Positions 11,641 through 24,304 of a stretch of DNA of 64,000 nt are shown piece by piece. The notes beneath the pieces were generated by a model that had not been told where the DNA came from, did not search any database, and saw nothing but the letters and a program-made list of their open reading frames with translations. The position numbers were made by a program, and so were the translations under genes. This DNA comes from Undaria pinnatifida (Eukaryota > Sar > Phaeophyceae > Laminariales > Alariaceae): assembly GCA_012845835.1 (NCBI GenBank), contig JABAKD010000023.1, positions 9,279,840-9,343,839 on the forward strand, read 5' to 3'. How positions within the stretch are numbered: position 1 is the first letter of the stretch; every line of letters begins with the position of its first letter.

Positions 11641-12230
11641 GTAAATGCCGCTTCCGAGCGTATCCTCTACTCAACGCTTTCAGGCGGCACCATTAATATC
11701 ACCACAATATCAAAGAGCCAAGGGTTAAATGTCGTTGCAGGACCACAGCAAAAAGTGTTGGAAAAAGTAATGTACGTTGACAATGGTTTCATATTTTTAT
11801 GTTTGGCCGCTTCCGAAGGTATCCTCCTCTCATCGCTTTCAGGCGGCACCATCAATATCACCGGTGCATTGACCAAACACAAACGCTAGCGGCGAGTCGT
11901 AAACGATCTCTCGCGCGTTTCCCACGTCGCTATCCTCCCTATTCGCATGTTCACCCGATCACAAACGCTACAGCGGCGAGACCTAAAACGATGGTCCGCG
12001 AGTTTACGATATGGCCACTCCGGCATTGTTGCCTAATAATACAGAACACAAACGCAAGCCGGGAGTCGTAAAAGATCTCTCGCTGTTTTCCCACGTCGCT
12101 ATCCTCCCTTTTCGCATGTTCACCAGATCACAAACGCTACAGCGGCGAGACGTAAAACGATCGTCCGCGATTTTATGATATGGCCACTACGGAATTGTTG
12201 CCTGATACAGAACACACGGTTTCCTTACAC
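11640..12230. repeat. Short tandem duplications
   Basis: A ~55 bp unit with CTTTCAGGCGGCACCAT occurs near 11650-11703 and 11808-11862. A ~175 bp unit with CCCACGTCGCTATCCTCCCT and CAGCGGCGAGAC occurs at about 11873-12045 and 12047-12215. Both duplications have diverged slightly. Confidence 0.8.
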
Positions 12231-12379
12231 ACGGTTTCCTTACAAGTAATTCTATATTAGGCAACAATGCCGGTGCACCGAAATATTAGTAGTGGGGAAC
12301 GGACGGTATGTACCAATCGCTGTCGGCAATTTCTACCCTAAACGCTTCCTCAAACATATATATGCTTGGTCTACCCGCA

Positions 12380-14260
12380 ACGCCAGCACAGTGGAAATAT
12401 TCTTCTGAGGCTGTTGTCGCCAGACCAGTGGGTTGCAATGTCCAACATCCGTGGTACTGCCAGACCGCGGATTGCAAGCGGTGGTCGCTCCGCGTATGTC
12501 CTCCTTCTGGAGATTGTTAGAGGTCGGGTCTTCTTCGGAGAACGGGGGTCTCGCTCGCTAGCCCTGCTTTCACTAGCGGTGGGGTCGGGCGGGGGGGGGG
12601 GGGGGGGCAGGAGTATGCGCACACGAATCGGGTTCGCTTAGAAAGAGAAACACAAGAACAAGCATTGACCATCAAGGCTTTACGCCATGGCATTGCTAAC
12701 AAACGATTGATAGACCCAGTCCATACACACGCCGGTAGTTTCAGAAGCGGTTGCTGAGATAAAAAATCACCCAAGATAAAGGCAGCCCGTTCGTGGGACC
12801 TGCTCTAGTACAAAACTGCTATTTGTATTCAGATAGTTATCAGGTTTGGTTGCATTCAGACAGCAGAAAACGTGTAGTCGATTTAATGAGGAACAAGACC
12901 ATGTAGAATATCGGCGACCCTGTGCTTTACGTAGGGTAAATATAATACGAAAAAGCGCAACAGCAGCTAAAGCAAGTACCAGGTGGGGAGATACATATAT
13001 ATACCCATTTATTTACGCACCAGTCCGGCGACCACGGGCGTGCTAAAAGTGCCGCCGAGTGAGTTGCTTCCTACACTACAGCTGGGTTGGAAAAAATGCG
13101 AAAAATATATATATATACCACAACAACAACAACAACAACTACTGTAACCGGAACTGGCTGCAGCACTGCTAGGTACTTCCATCCTGCAAAATTTACAGCC
13201 GGCATACAGCATAAATGACGGTAGTCGGACATATGACCCACCTTCCCGCTCTCCGGCTGCTGACGGCTTCGTACTCGTGGGATACGAAGAGCCATTGTCG
13301 TCGGCGATCCTCGGAGGCCGTCGTCGCCACACCAGTGGGTTACGATGTCCAATCCCCGTGGTGCTATTAATACAAGACCGAGGATGGCCAGCGGTGGTAC
13401 CCCAGTGTTTGGCGTGGTCGTTGTCGTAGCGGTCTTCGGTCGGGTCTTCGTAGGAGAGGAAGGGGGTCTCGTCCGCTAGCCCTGCTTGCACAGCGAGGGG
13501 TGAGGGAGGGGGAGGGAGTGCGCGTACACCAAGCGGGTTCAATTGGTGAACTTCAGAAACACGAGAGCCATCAAGAGTTTACCCTAATTATGGTATTATT
13601 GCTAAAAATATATTTACGGACTCAGTCCATACACACACCGATAATTTCAGATGCGGTTGCTGGGCAAAAAAAATGCCAGGATTAAGACAGTTCGTTGAAC
13701 CTGGTGGATTACATACCTGTCAGACCCTATGCTTCGCGTATCTTAGAAAAGAGGCGAAAATACGCAACAGTTTAGGCAGCTACAGGGCGGGAACATGCAC
13801 ATATATATAGATGCACCAGTCTACGACCACCGCTTGTCAAAAGTGCCCCCGAACGAGCTCCTTTCTATGTGGGCTGGAAACGGTATGACAAAATGATATG
13901 TCCCAAAGCAACAGGAACCTACGTGCAGCACTGCGAGGTACTTCCATCATGTATAACATGAGGCCGGCACGCAACATGAAGGCAGTCGAACACATGACCC
14001 ACCTTCCGTCTCGCTGGCCGCCGATTGTGGCGTACCAGTGGGAGTCGAAGAAGTGTCGTCTGCAAAGTACTGGGGAGAAGGCCCAGGTGATTGTGCATCG
14101 GCATCGATGTACTCGCCATCGTCCAGGATGTTGGCGGGCAGGAAATCGATGTTCTCGGTGTAGGACACGTTGTAGGTGCTTGCCGTGTCATCGTTGTCGG
14201 ACATGGAATGGCCTGAAAAATTGGGTGCCGGGGCGGGGGAGAGGGGGGTAGGGCGCGCGG
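12380..14260. repeat. Tandem exon-intron duplicates, ~0.8-0.9 kb units
   Basis: Three diverged copies sit head-to-tail. Units share TCAGTCCATACACAC near 12716 and 13622, GGGGGTCTCG...GCTAGCCCTGCTT near 12544 and 13464, the ACCAGTGGGTT block near 12425 and 13331, and the conserved donor region GACCCACCTTCC near 13235 and 13996. Because each duplicated exon is phase 1 at both ends, added copies keep the frame. Confidence 0.7.
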
Positions 14261-15419
14261 GATGGGGGGGTCAATTTCGAGTGCATCACACTGAGAAACC
14301 CAGGATAATAGTGAGAGAAAATATACGACGAGCTTTCTTCCGGTCTCACAATAACGTCTGGTTGGCATATCGCCGGTGACGCACGTATTTTTTCGATCGA
14401 ATCTCGGGTGATAAATTATCAACCCAAAACACGAGTTGATTTTCGTCATGTATCAGGTGCTCACAATATAGACTACAGCGGCATCAGTTTTTAGCCCTAA
14501 GGTACATGTCTCGAAGCAACCCCATTTTGGGGGTAAGCAACCCCTTTTGGGGGGTTGAGGTGCAACGCTTAAGGGTACCTGGTAACTACAGTACGCCGTC
14601 TCAAATTTGCCCTTGATACGAGGTACTCAGTCTACGGTTGGTACTGAAATATATCTCAAACGTACTACTGCTGCCATGTGTACTCCACCTCTCAAGGACA
14701 ATCAATGTATACTGGTGTGCGGCTCCACAACACTGTGCCAGATACCGTAGATACCGTAGATACCGTAGGTATACGGACCAGGCGTGCTAGATGGTGCAAG
14801 ACTGAACTGTACCCCGTATTGTACTGATGTCGTGCGGTATCGTATCATATCAAACTTTCAAGAGCACACGAACATCGTCAATCTTACAAGGCCATTCGCC
14901 GTCTCCCCCGTCCTCCATTGTCTGGCCGAAGAAGCCCTCGTCGTCACTATCTTCCTCCTCCACCTCCATCGATGGTTCTTCCTCGACCAATTGTTCATCA
15001 TCAATATCCTCGTCCTCCGTTACCTCCACCTCCTCAACCAATTGCGTGCTCCACTGGTGATGCTGGCGGGCCTGCTCCACAAAGTACTTGAAGACCAGGT
15101 CTAAGCCGGGGCACATACCGACGAAGCTGCTGCGGTGCTGTGTTCGGATGCGGTTGAGTTCGAACAGAGCGTAGAATACCTCGGTGTCATAGACCCCCCC
15201 CTCTTCGAACGGGTTGTTGCCAGCCACCCACGCCTCGTTCACCACCTTGCAGATGGCCTTCGACCCCCACACGTAGACACGGAGTGCTTCGCGCAGGGTC
15301 TTGGTGGAGCACATTGCCACGGCAGTTGGCAAGTACTCGAGGACCTCCGTGGCAGTAAGGCCCGGGTCAGGGCCAGCCGGCTCGAACTGGACTCCTGCCG
15401 CTGCTGATGAAGATGCCAT
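12517..15419 (-). CDS. Four-exon gene, unknown acidic protein (predicted)
   Basis: Predicted exons on the minus strand are 15419-14888, 14212-14003, 13481-13242 and 12563-12517 (stop TAA). Every junction is GT-AG, and all three are phase 1, giving an open protein of about 340 residues. Donors are GTAAGA, then GTGGGT twice. Acceptors include TTTTTCAG and GCAAGCAG. The start MASSSAAAG has A at -3 and G at +4; an in-frame ATG at 15515 is an alternative. Residues 1-130 look globular (for example ALRVYVWGSKAICKVVNEAW), followed by a strongly acidic stretch and a disordered Ser/Thr/Asp-rich exon 2 (DNDDTASTYNVSYTEN). Exons 2 to 4 lie in diverged tandem duplicates, and exon 4 stops early relative to exon 3. 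I recognise no family. It may be a real gene or a slightly decayed one; transcript evidence would decide. Confidence 0.55.
14520..14562. other. Tandem GCAACCCC palindromes
   Basis: AAGCAACCCCATTTTGGGGG is followed at once by AAGCAACCCCTTTTGGGGGG and TTG. Each half is nearly self-complementary (CCCC-TTTT-GGGG) and could form a hairpin. Confidence 0.6.
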
Positions 15420-17700
15420 GCTGCTTGTGGCTATAGTGCTGTGCATGGCAGTGCGGAACAGAACGAGACCAAAAAAGAAACGCGTATCGATATTTTTCAC
15501 CGGTAGTGTAGCCATTGGTTAAGGAGCTGTGTAGACATACTTCATATACTTTGGCCCAAACATGCTCTGACTATGGTGGCACATGCCGGAATCTTGACGC
15601 ACACTTCATACTTGGCAAGCCATCGCCACGAAACCACCGGAAAGCGTACGCTGGGGACACCAGGCACAAGACGATCACTCAGCGCGGATTGTATATGAGG
15701 GGCGAAGGTCGGAGGAAGTGTGGCAAGGATGGGTAAAACTAAGTAACGCAGGATCGCCTACGTACATTGTCACGGCAAAGAGACTACACAGTTCGAAGTA
15801 CTGCTGTACCATGTATACTTGAAATATATTTAGACTATGTACAGTACAACTAGTAACAGTACTCTTGTTCGCGTGGATCGTGTGTACCATGCGCAGGAAA
15901 GATACCGCAGCTACAGAGCAAAGAGTCATAATAAAGATACACATAACGACGGTGCAACTGCAGTTTATAGATCTATTGAATTCGCAAAAGAACGCGATCT
16001 ATTTTTTATGCTCATCATAAGAAGGCTTAGCTGGGTCTACAGCACTACGCTCACTGACGACGATCTACATCTCTGGTCAGCATCTATCTGTCTCCGGATC
16101 CGCATCGTGCAATTATAGAGCAGCGGGATCGGAAGAGAGAGAGGCCAGGTCGTCGTCGTAGCGTGGCGTTGAGGCTGTCACAGGTTTAGACCATACTGGG
16201 ATGATCTCTACCTGGTATCAAGTGGCGGCCTCCCTGTATTGGCGGTGTGTGTCAGCCAACAATACCGGCACTGTATAGGAAGACATGCACTGTACCCCGG
16301 CATCATCGACAAAGACAGAACAAGCATCCATCGCAAATTCTGACAGCGGCTAGAGCAACAACCTTATATTTCACCATCGGGTGGTATCATATACTCGTAG
16401 TAGTACATTCCACAATTAATAGCTATACTTGAACGGCACGCCGGTATTTTGTAGACACTGGGTTGCCTAGTGACGCATGAGACCACAAGAAAGGCTTGAC
16501 GTGAACAAACGACACACACACATGATGATCGATCGCGGTACTGCGGGAGACTCCCGATAGCTGTGCCCCTTGAATAGTGCGTCTCGCCCTCTATAGTGCC
16601 GGTGAGAGTCTCTTGGCACAAGATGCGTGCTACGACAGAGGTATACCATTTTTTGGCATTTGTATTTCTGCTTGAATGGCCGGGACTGCATAATAATCCA
16701 AAATCGTCGGGGTATCGTTCTTGGTTTGCAATACGAGTGTGTTCACCTGCTGTAGGTAGGTTTGGTCATCGGGTTGTGCACGTCCATTGTGCAAAAATTC
16801 GGTTTGGGGGCGACGTATAGACTATATTCCACAGACAAAAAATGGTATACCTCTGCCGTACCATGCGTCACGACTCAGCACTCAGCCTCTCATTGGGCAT
16901 AGCTACTCGTATATTGTAAGGGTTGCAAGAAGAGTGTATATTGTAAGTTTTGCCTGACGGGCGAGGGTCGGAAGCGTGCCAGGAGAGGGAAACGAAGGCC
17001 TCGTGCCAGAGAGATTCCTGCAACTACTGATGTACCGGACTTCGTAAATACATCTATTCCGCACACGTCTTCGAGCGGAAAATGTGACTTGGGGCGAACC
17101 ATAGACTATGGACTAGACTACAGCTACGTACTGTAGTTACGGAATACAGACAGAGGAATTTGTCACTACGTACGGAGTTCGAAGACCTAGATCGCTCGAC
17201 ACGCAGACCCACTTCATCTGGGTTTGCCTCACGGAACAAGCAGAACGGCTGGGAGGGGATATCAGAGGCCTGTTCGTCGGTGGTTCTTCGGCGACATTGG
17301 GGTGAGCTAGTGTAGTCTATGTCCTCGACAAAGAAAAATCAAGCACGCACAGGCTCTGACAGCGGAGAGGGCTACTACCACTCCGTGTGCACCGTATTTG
17401 TATGCCTGGTATCCTGGTACATGACGACTTGAGACTGTCGATTTTTTTTCCTGCGTGCGGTACAGAATAGGCGTGGACCCTCGTCATTTACAGTGCGGTG
17501 CCTTGCCAGATGACAACCGCACTGAATTGGTACCTCGCACTATCACGGAGTCTCTATTAAACGGACACGAGCCGTAACAAAATAAGTTTTTACTGCGCTA
17601 AACTGGGGCCCCGTACAATATAGTTTCATGCCGCACTAACGAAGGGACCACGACTGCTGTATCAAATACCTGGTACAGTGCCAGTATTTTTAAATAATCC
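15420..17700. other. No recognisable gene
   Basis: Only short frames without recognised domains. TAGACTAT occurs at 15831, 16818 and 17102. The region directly upstream of the gene at 12517-15419 shows no clear TATA element. Confidence 0.45.
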
Positions 17701-18132
17701 ACATGCGGTATTTAGGAAGCAAAGGGACTGCTTGGTGCAGAGACACTATCGCGCGTCTTTCAGCCCGCCAAGCACTGGATTGTCGGGACTTACCCCACGG
17801 CAGAAGAAGTGTGCTCGTTCTCCGTGCCGCCGGATCTGACTGTTGACATGTCGATCGATCGCGGTGTGTGAGTGCTGCATTTTTTTGTTACTGCCCAAAG
17901 GTCATAGATACTGCCTGGTGCACTTTGCATATTGAAGATGCGATATCCAAAGATTTAGTCTATAGTCTAGATAGATATTACTGCCTGGTGCAGATAAGAT
18001 TTTATAATTTATCCGAATTTCAAAGATCCTGCGCGGTGCCATGTGCATTTTTAAGCTGCAGTATCCAGTGATCAAATCGAGATGCTACCTTTCGATCAAT
18101 CAATCTTGAATGAAAATGGCGTATTCGCAGCC

Positions 18133-18290
18133 AAGACGGGAACGCGTGGTGGTAATCGGAGACGGTGGCACAGAACCCTCTCTCTCTTGTATTGTTTTCC
18201 GGCCGTCGAGCCCGACTCGTGTGGACACCTATACAACACAGAGAAGGTTCTGTCCCACCGTCTTGAAACACCACCACGCTTTTCCGTGCT
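18133..18290. repeat. Imperfect inverted repeat, ~60 bp arms
   Basis: The arm near 18133-18196 (containing ACGCGTGGTGGT and ACGGTGGCACAGAACC) is complementary to 18235-18290 (GGTTCTGTCCCACCGT and ACCACCACGC). The loop is about 40 nt. It would fold into a long hairpin if transcribed. It interrupts the tandem array, so it could be a small fold-back element or a hairpin RNA locus. Confidence 0.7.
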
Positions 18291-19339
18291 CACTGAGTAT
18301 GTTTACAATGTCAGAGATTGGTCAACAGACGTATCAACAGACACCGACTGGTTCAGCCGGGAGAGCATCGATCATTTGACGCGAGCTGCATGCCTGGTAT
18401 GATACCTTGGCTATGCTTCTCAGGTCGGTCGATCGCGGTTTACGACTTTCGTATATTTTTAGGCCGTGGCATCTAAACATCAAGCAACACTGCCCAGGCT
18501 GGTGCAGACTACACTATCACGTATTTTTTCGCGCGCCAAGCACGGGACTGGTCCAACAGCCGAGCAATGGTCCCGTCCGAGCCGATGGGCTTAAAGATCT
18601 ACTTGCCAATCGATCGCGGTTTGTTTGTTGTGCACGTTGAATCTTTTTCTATTCCTAAAGATCAAAGAATCCACCTAGTAGTGCAAGCTGCGACATCAAA
18701 ATATCCAAACTATATACCGCCTGGTGCAGAGTATTGTGCACCTTGTTGACCGCGACCCACGGCACTGACACCGCGCAGCAGAGAAGTGTGTATCCGAGCC
18801 GGTGGATCTGACGGGTCTGGTGTTATCAACAATCCGATCTCCAACAGCATACAGTGGGGAGAGCAACGACCAATTGATGTTGAGCTGTATGCCTGTTGCC
18901 TTGGCTACAAAATTTGCATGTGGATCGATCGCGGGTTGCAACGTGTGCGAATTCAGGTTGCGGTATCAAAATATCAAAATATACTGCGTGGTGCGGACTA
19001 CAGCGTGTCTGATCGCCAACCATGCTCCACGCTGACCAGACGGCAGAGGAGTGTTCGCGTCCAAACCATGGCTCTGACGGTCTACTGTATATGTCGATCG
19101 ATCGCGGTCTGTGATCTTTGCATCGGTCAGCGGCTGTATCCGAATATCAATTTTTACCTGGTGCACTTTCGTTCTTACGCTGCGCTCTCGGAAGATCAAA
19201 TAATCCCGCCTGGTGCAAACTATCGCGCGATCCGTCACTCGCTTAGCAGGGGAGTGACCCCACAGCAGAGCACTGTTCTCGTCCGACCCGGCGGTTCTGA
19301 TGGGCTTGATGTACGAACTCTCTGCTGCTCAAGGCTTTC

Positions 19340-19790
19340 TCCCTACGGCTGTTTTTTTTATATCTTGTTGAATGCTGCCGGCCAACCCGTATCAGACCAC
19401 GTCCTGTCACACATGTCTATACAAACAAGCCAAAAACATCTAGAGACGTGCGCACCCGGCAGCAACAGACACACCTAGCTAGAATAGATGTAGCTGGCGG
19501 CGATGCCGACGAGGTGGGAGGAGTCCTTCTCGGCTGTCCGCTGTCTGGCGGTGCTGGCGGCGAGGAAGCAGATAGGAGTACTTGTCGGCTGGCAGCTGTC
19601 GAATGGTGTTGTGTGGGGGTGGGGTGGGGGTGGGCAGGTGAGTCCGGGGGTAAAAGGCTCGGGACTGCCAAGATAACCGTTTTACACATTTTCCGTATGG
19701 CACTGAATTCTACACGCTAGGTACGTTTTACGTCCTAAAAACGATTTTGGCTGTTTTAAGAGGCGTACCCGTCAGCACGGTCAGTTTTGC
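19340..19790. repeat. ~450 bp dispersed duplicate, copy 1
   Basis: Shares with 21400-21890 the order GGCCAACCCGTATC, CACATGTC, ACCCGGCA(A/G)CAA, AGCTGGCGGCG, AGGAGTACTTGTCGGCT, GTGGGGT, TGCTCGGGACT/GGCTCGGGACT, CCGTTTTACA, GGTACGTTTTACGTCC. Both copies end in a GTTTT-rich stretch before GTATCC or GTACCC. Confidence 0.85.
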
Positions 19791-21399
19791 TATGTGGCGT
19801 ATATGCTAGAGCACCCGAGCAGCAAGAGTAGTCAGCACATCAGCAACAGTACTGTAGTTAGTACATCAGCATCCGGATACAACGACGGCATAGTTTACGA
19901 CATGAACAGGGCGGAGTTGGTGCTGATGCCCCCCTGCCTCTGTGAATGTCCCGTTGGGCGAAAGAAGCTTTAAGCTCGGTATCCAATGTTCCAAGTATGA
20001 TATTGCCTGGTGCAGACCACTACTGCCCACCATGTGGCCCGTGAAGCACGGCAATGACCCCACACAGCAGAGCAGTGCTCTCGTCCGGGCAGGTGCCTCT
20101 GACGGTTTACGCATGTACATGTCAATGGATCGTGGCTTGTAGATTTTGCATTTTAAAGCTACTGTGTACTGTAGTCAAATATCGAAGATTCTACCCACTG
20201 GTGCACTTTGTTTTTTGAACATGCTTCATCCAAACCTCAAAAGATACAGCCTGGTGCAGACTATCGCCCATCTTGTCGCCGGCTACAAGCACCCGGACCA
20301 CGCAGCAGAGCAGTGCTCTCGTCCGATCAGATGGCTCTGACGGCCTAGACTATACATGTCGATCGATTGCAGTTTGTTAGTTTTGCATTTTTGCAGATGC
20401 TCCTGGTACATCCAGAGATTCTGCCTGATGCAATTTGCATGTTCAGGCTGAAGGCAAAATAAGATACCAACTGTAAAATAAATGCTGCCTGGTTCAGCAG
20501 TCAGCGGGGAGAGCAGCACGCACTTCATGTTGAGCTACATGGCTCGTAACATGGTTGTGTAATTTGCATGTAGATCGATCGCGGTTCGCGTCGTTTGCGT
20601 TCTTAAGCTGCGGAATTTCAAGACCAAAAAGATACTGCCAAGGGCAGACTATCGCGCGTCTGATTGTCCACCGCGCACGGGGCTGATCCGACGCCAGAGA
20701 AGGTTCCTCGTCCAAGCTGGAGGTTGCGACGGTTGACGTGTCGATCGGCCACGGTTAGTAATTGCTGTGTTTTAAAGATTCTGTATCCAAAAGTAGAAGA
20801 AATCGCCTGGTGCGCTTTGCAGGCTTAAAGATGCGGTATCCAATGATGAGTATCTTTGATATTTGGGTACAGCAGATCATACAAGCGAAATTCACAAACC
20901 GCGATTGATCTGCATGTAAACCGTCGGGGCCACAAGCTTGGACTAGGGCAAAGCTCTGCATTGGGGTCAGTCCCGTGATGTGCGGGTAACAGACTCGCGA
21001 TAGTCTGCACCGGGCAATGTCTTTGAGTCTTCACATGCCGCAGCTAAAAAGTGAAACGTGCACGGCGCAATATCTCGACAATTAATTGGGTAGATCGGCC
21101 GATATTGTCAAATCACATACCGCGGTCGATCGACATGACATAATTATGTAGTCTAGACCGCCGGGGCCACCGTTTCGGACGCGAAAGGTGCTCTGCTGTG
21201 GAGTCTGTCCCGTGCTGGGGGCACAAAAAAAAACGTACTAGTCTCTGGAACCGGGAGTCCATTCGATGCCTCGTGCCGTATCCAAAGATCGAATACACTC
21301 CCTCTTGCAGACTATCGCGCATCTCGTCGCCCGCCAACCAAGGGACTGGCCCCGCAGCAGAGCAGTGTTCTCGCCTAAGACGGCGCCCGGTGTACAAAC

Positions 21400-21890
21400 A
21401 ATCTGTGCTGACAGACGCTGTATTTTCTGTTGGTGGATGCTGCTCGGCCAACCCGTATCGTACCACGTTCACGACAGTAACACATGTCAATAGGCACCAA
21501 CACCGCTTCAAAAGCATTAGACTAGATCTGATCGTCAAGTATATGGTACGTACCCGGCAACAATTGAAACACCTGTGAAAAGAAGCTGGCGGCGGTGCCG
21601 AAGAGGCGAGAGGAGTACTTGTCGGCTGTCGGCCGTCTGGCGATGCTGGTGGCGAGGTGACAGTTAGGAGTACTTGTCGGCTACCAGGGGTAGGATTGTG
21701 TTGTGCGGGAGTGGGGTAGTAGTGGGTGAATGAATTCGTGGGTGCAATGCTCGGGACTGTGCCACCCGAACCAATGTTGTACGGGATGCCGTTTTACAGA
21801 TTTTCCATCTGGCACAATATCCTATACATTGGGTACGTTTTACGTCCCTAAAAGATTTTCGCCGTTTTACGCGGTGTATCCGTTCTCAGT
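21400..21890. repeat. ~450 bp dispersed duplicate, copy 2
   Basis: Partner of 19340-19790. The pair encloses about 1.6 kb of the tandem array, so the array probably grew by duplication of blocks that included this segment. Confidence 0.85.
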
Positions 21891-21899
21891 GTCAATGAT

Positions 21900-22730
21900 G
21901 CAAATCCACGCACGAACATTCCAATAAGTTTCCCTCTCTCGCACCTTGATAAAAGGGCCCCCTGTCCCCTTCAGAACAGATCCCTCCTCCGTATGTATCG
22001 GGCGTATCCCGTTGTCCCCGTGGCGTCAAAAATCGATTATCGCAGCAGCGCTGCCATTTACAGCACACACATATCACACACAAAATATCAACAATAATAC
22101 TATGCATGAAACACACAACAAGCTGTGTTGACCGAAAAGGTAGTGCAGTAGATTTTATGTGTGCCGCAGTTAGTTGGTATACGTGATGCATGAAGTTATA
22201 CGTCGAAGCGCTGAGTACGAGATCGCGTAGTCAAATATGTTACTACTTCTGGTCGATGGCTGTGTTGTCAGCAGAGGTACTGGTGATGCAGATCTAGCTC
22301 CAATGACATACAGCGCACACAAACCACGGTAGGCAACTAAAGACCGTGTACTTTTTTGCACTGTATGTGTTGTATGTGTTGTATGCGCTGCATTTGCCGC
22401 ATGAAACAGTGCACCAGAGACGTGTAATGTAATATATCTCTTCGGATCAAAGTCACTTTTTTGGGGTGGAGATATAGCGCTCCTCACACAAGGGAGGAGA
22501 GCCTCGCCAAAGAGACTACAGTGAATGGTGCACCTCCACCGTAAGGTAATACTGGTATAACAATAACAATACTATTAATAATAGCATGGCACATGTGTCC
22601 CGAACAGAATACCTTGACTTGTTGGTATGATTCGTATGATCCCCAAGTGGCAGCGACGCATGTTCCGCGACGGGCGCACTCAAATTCTCCAACAGGCGCC
22701 TCATTAGATCATGGCCACGGCAGTTATTAG
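21900..22730. other. No recognisable gene
   Basis: Short frames only. A GTATGTGTT near-repeat occurs at about 22365-22390. Nothing assignable. Confidence 0.4.
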
Positions 22731-23100
22731 TAGCTAATATAGTAGGGATACAGTAGCCACAGTAGCTGCAATAGTACCTTTAGTAGCTATATATTATGAA
22801 AATTAAAATACACTCCAGCTGTGAGATCGAATATTCTGTCGAAACTCATCTTTGCAAGCTGTGTGTATAGAGTAGCTACAGTAGATATATAGTAGCTATA
22901 ATAGTAGCTATAGTAGCTATCGTAGCTATAGTAGCTACAATAGTGCCGATGGTAGCTATAGTAGCTATTGGTAGCTAATATAGTAGTCTAGGCATATAGT
23001 AGCTACAGTAGCTACAATAATAGTACATATAGTAGCTATAATATCCATAGAAGCTTATGGTAGCTATAGTAGGTATATTTGGTATAGTAGCTATAGTTGC
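22725..23100. repeat. TAGCTA(TAG) array with an embedded retroposon tail
   Basis: Imperfect repeats of TAGTAGCTATAG. A short piece of the abundant retroposon (ACACTCCAGCTGTGAGATCG ... TTTGCAAGCTGTGTG) lies at 22795-22870 inside the array. Confidence 0.85.
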
Positions 23101-24175
23101 TAAATATAACGCCCCACCTACAATCGAAATCGGCCAGAGTAAAAAACACTAATAAGCCATTGATATCACGTCAGTATCCTTCTAGCCATCCATGACGTAG
23201 CTTTCATTCATCTCCCCTCCCCCCCTCCAACGCCCCCTCCTTCCCCACACCCCGCACGATCGCCTAGACCCAGCACCGCGCGTATAGTAGGCCCCTACAT
23301 ATATGATTAATACGCGCGATCGGAGGATCACACACAATGTTGCGAACATCAGCAGTGTCAACCAAATCCTTGATTTTAATAATTTATGTGACCTAAACCT
23401 CTTGAAAACCCTCCCCCCCCCCCCCCGCCTTTTTTTTTTTTTCTTCCCTCGCTTCCTCTTGCTTAAACGCCTCGCCTACTATCGAAACCCGCCAGAGTAA
23501 TAAACACTTCCACGCCCTGGATATCGCCTCGTTATCGTTTCAGAGCCGTCCATGCCGCTGCTGCAATTCCCACCCACCCCCGTCCCCAACGCCCTCTCCT
23601 TCACCCACCACCCGCACCATCGCCTAGACCTAGCACCACGCGTATAGCCAACCCCTACATCTATGCGACCTAAAGCCCTCCCCCCCGCCCCCGCCCCCCC
23701 CCCGCCACATTCCTCCCCCTCCCCGACAAGAAATATTTATAGTTTCCACACACAAATAGACCTGCCCCACGCGTCCCCTCCCCCCCCTTCCCCCCTCCCG
23801 CCCCCCTTATGATCAAAATCAGGCCCCCACGTCCTTACAAACTCCGCCCTCCGCCCACCGGATATATATTCGATTTACAGGATTCACTTGAGAAACTGAT
23901 GCATTTCCTTCCACAGCTAGCTGTCAGATTTTGTCCCCCTCAGAAACGGGTTTCATAGTTTCCGCGCAAAGACTGCCTAGCATCACCCTGTTGACCCTGA
24001 TAGCTACACTGTAGTTGCAAGGGGAGTCGCCGACCTATATCCTTAACGAGGACACACAAACAACCCGTAATACGCGTGATCGGAGTATCACACACAGCTA
24101 GCTGGCAAAGATGAGTTTCGACAAAATATTCGATCTCACAGCTGGAGTGTACTTTAATTTTTAAAATATAGACTC
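23100..24175 (+). repeat. Abundant retroposon, long copy
   Basis: Sense orientation with poly-C tracts, GCCATCCATG, CGCGCGATCGGAG, a second module with CAGAAACGGGTTT, and the 3' end CACAGCTGGAGTGTACTTTAAT at about 24140-24165. It then runs into a TAGCTA array. Parallel to 7700-8960 but with several indels. Confidence 0.8.
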
Positions 24176-24304
24176 CGGAGTATAATATTAGCCAGTAGCT
24201 ATTGTAGCTATAGTAGTTACAGCAGCTACATACAGAAGCTATAGTAGATTTAGTAGCTTTTTTAGCTATTATACCTGGTACTATAGTAGCTAAATAAGCT
24301 ATTA

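Larger units (their letters stand above)
17700..21400. repeat. Degenerate tandem array, ~200-270 bp units
   Basis: Repeated landmarks are CCTGGTGCAGACTATCGCGC-like and CCTGGTGCACTTTGCA-like segments, GCAGAGCAGTG(C/T)TCTCGTCC, TCTGACGG and GTCGATCGATCGCGGTTTG. They appear near 17830-18000, 18370-18600, 18600-18750, 18780-19000, 19000-19200, 19200-19320, 20000-20140, 20190-20370, 20520-20600 and 20640-20750, and inverted near 20820-21030 and 21110-21200. No coding signal. Orientation flips once near 20.8 kb. Confidence 0.85.
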
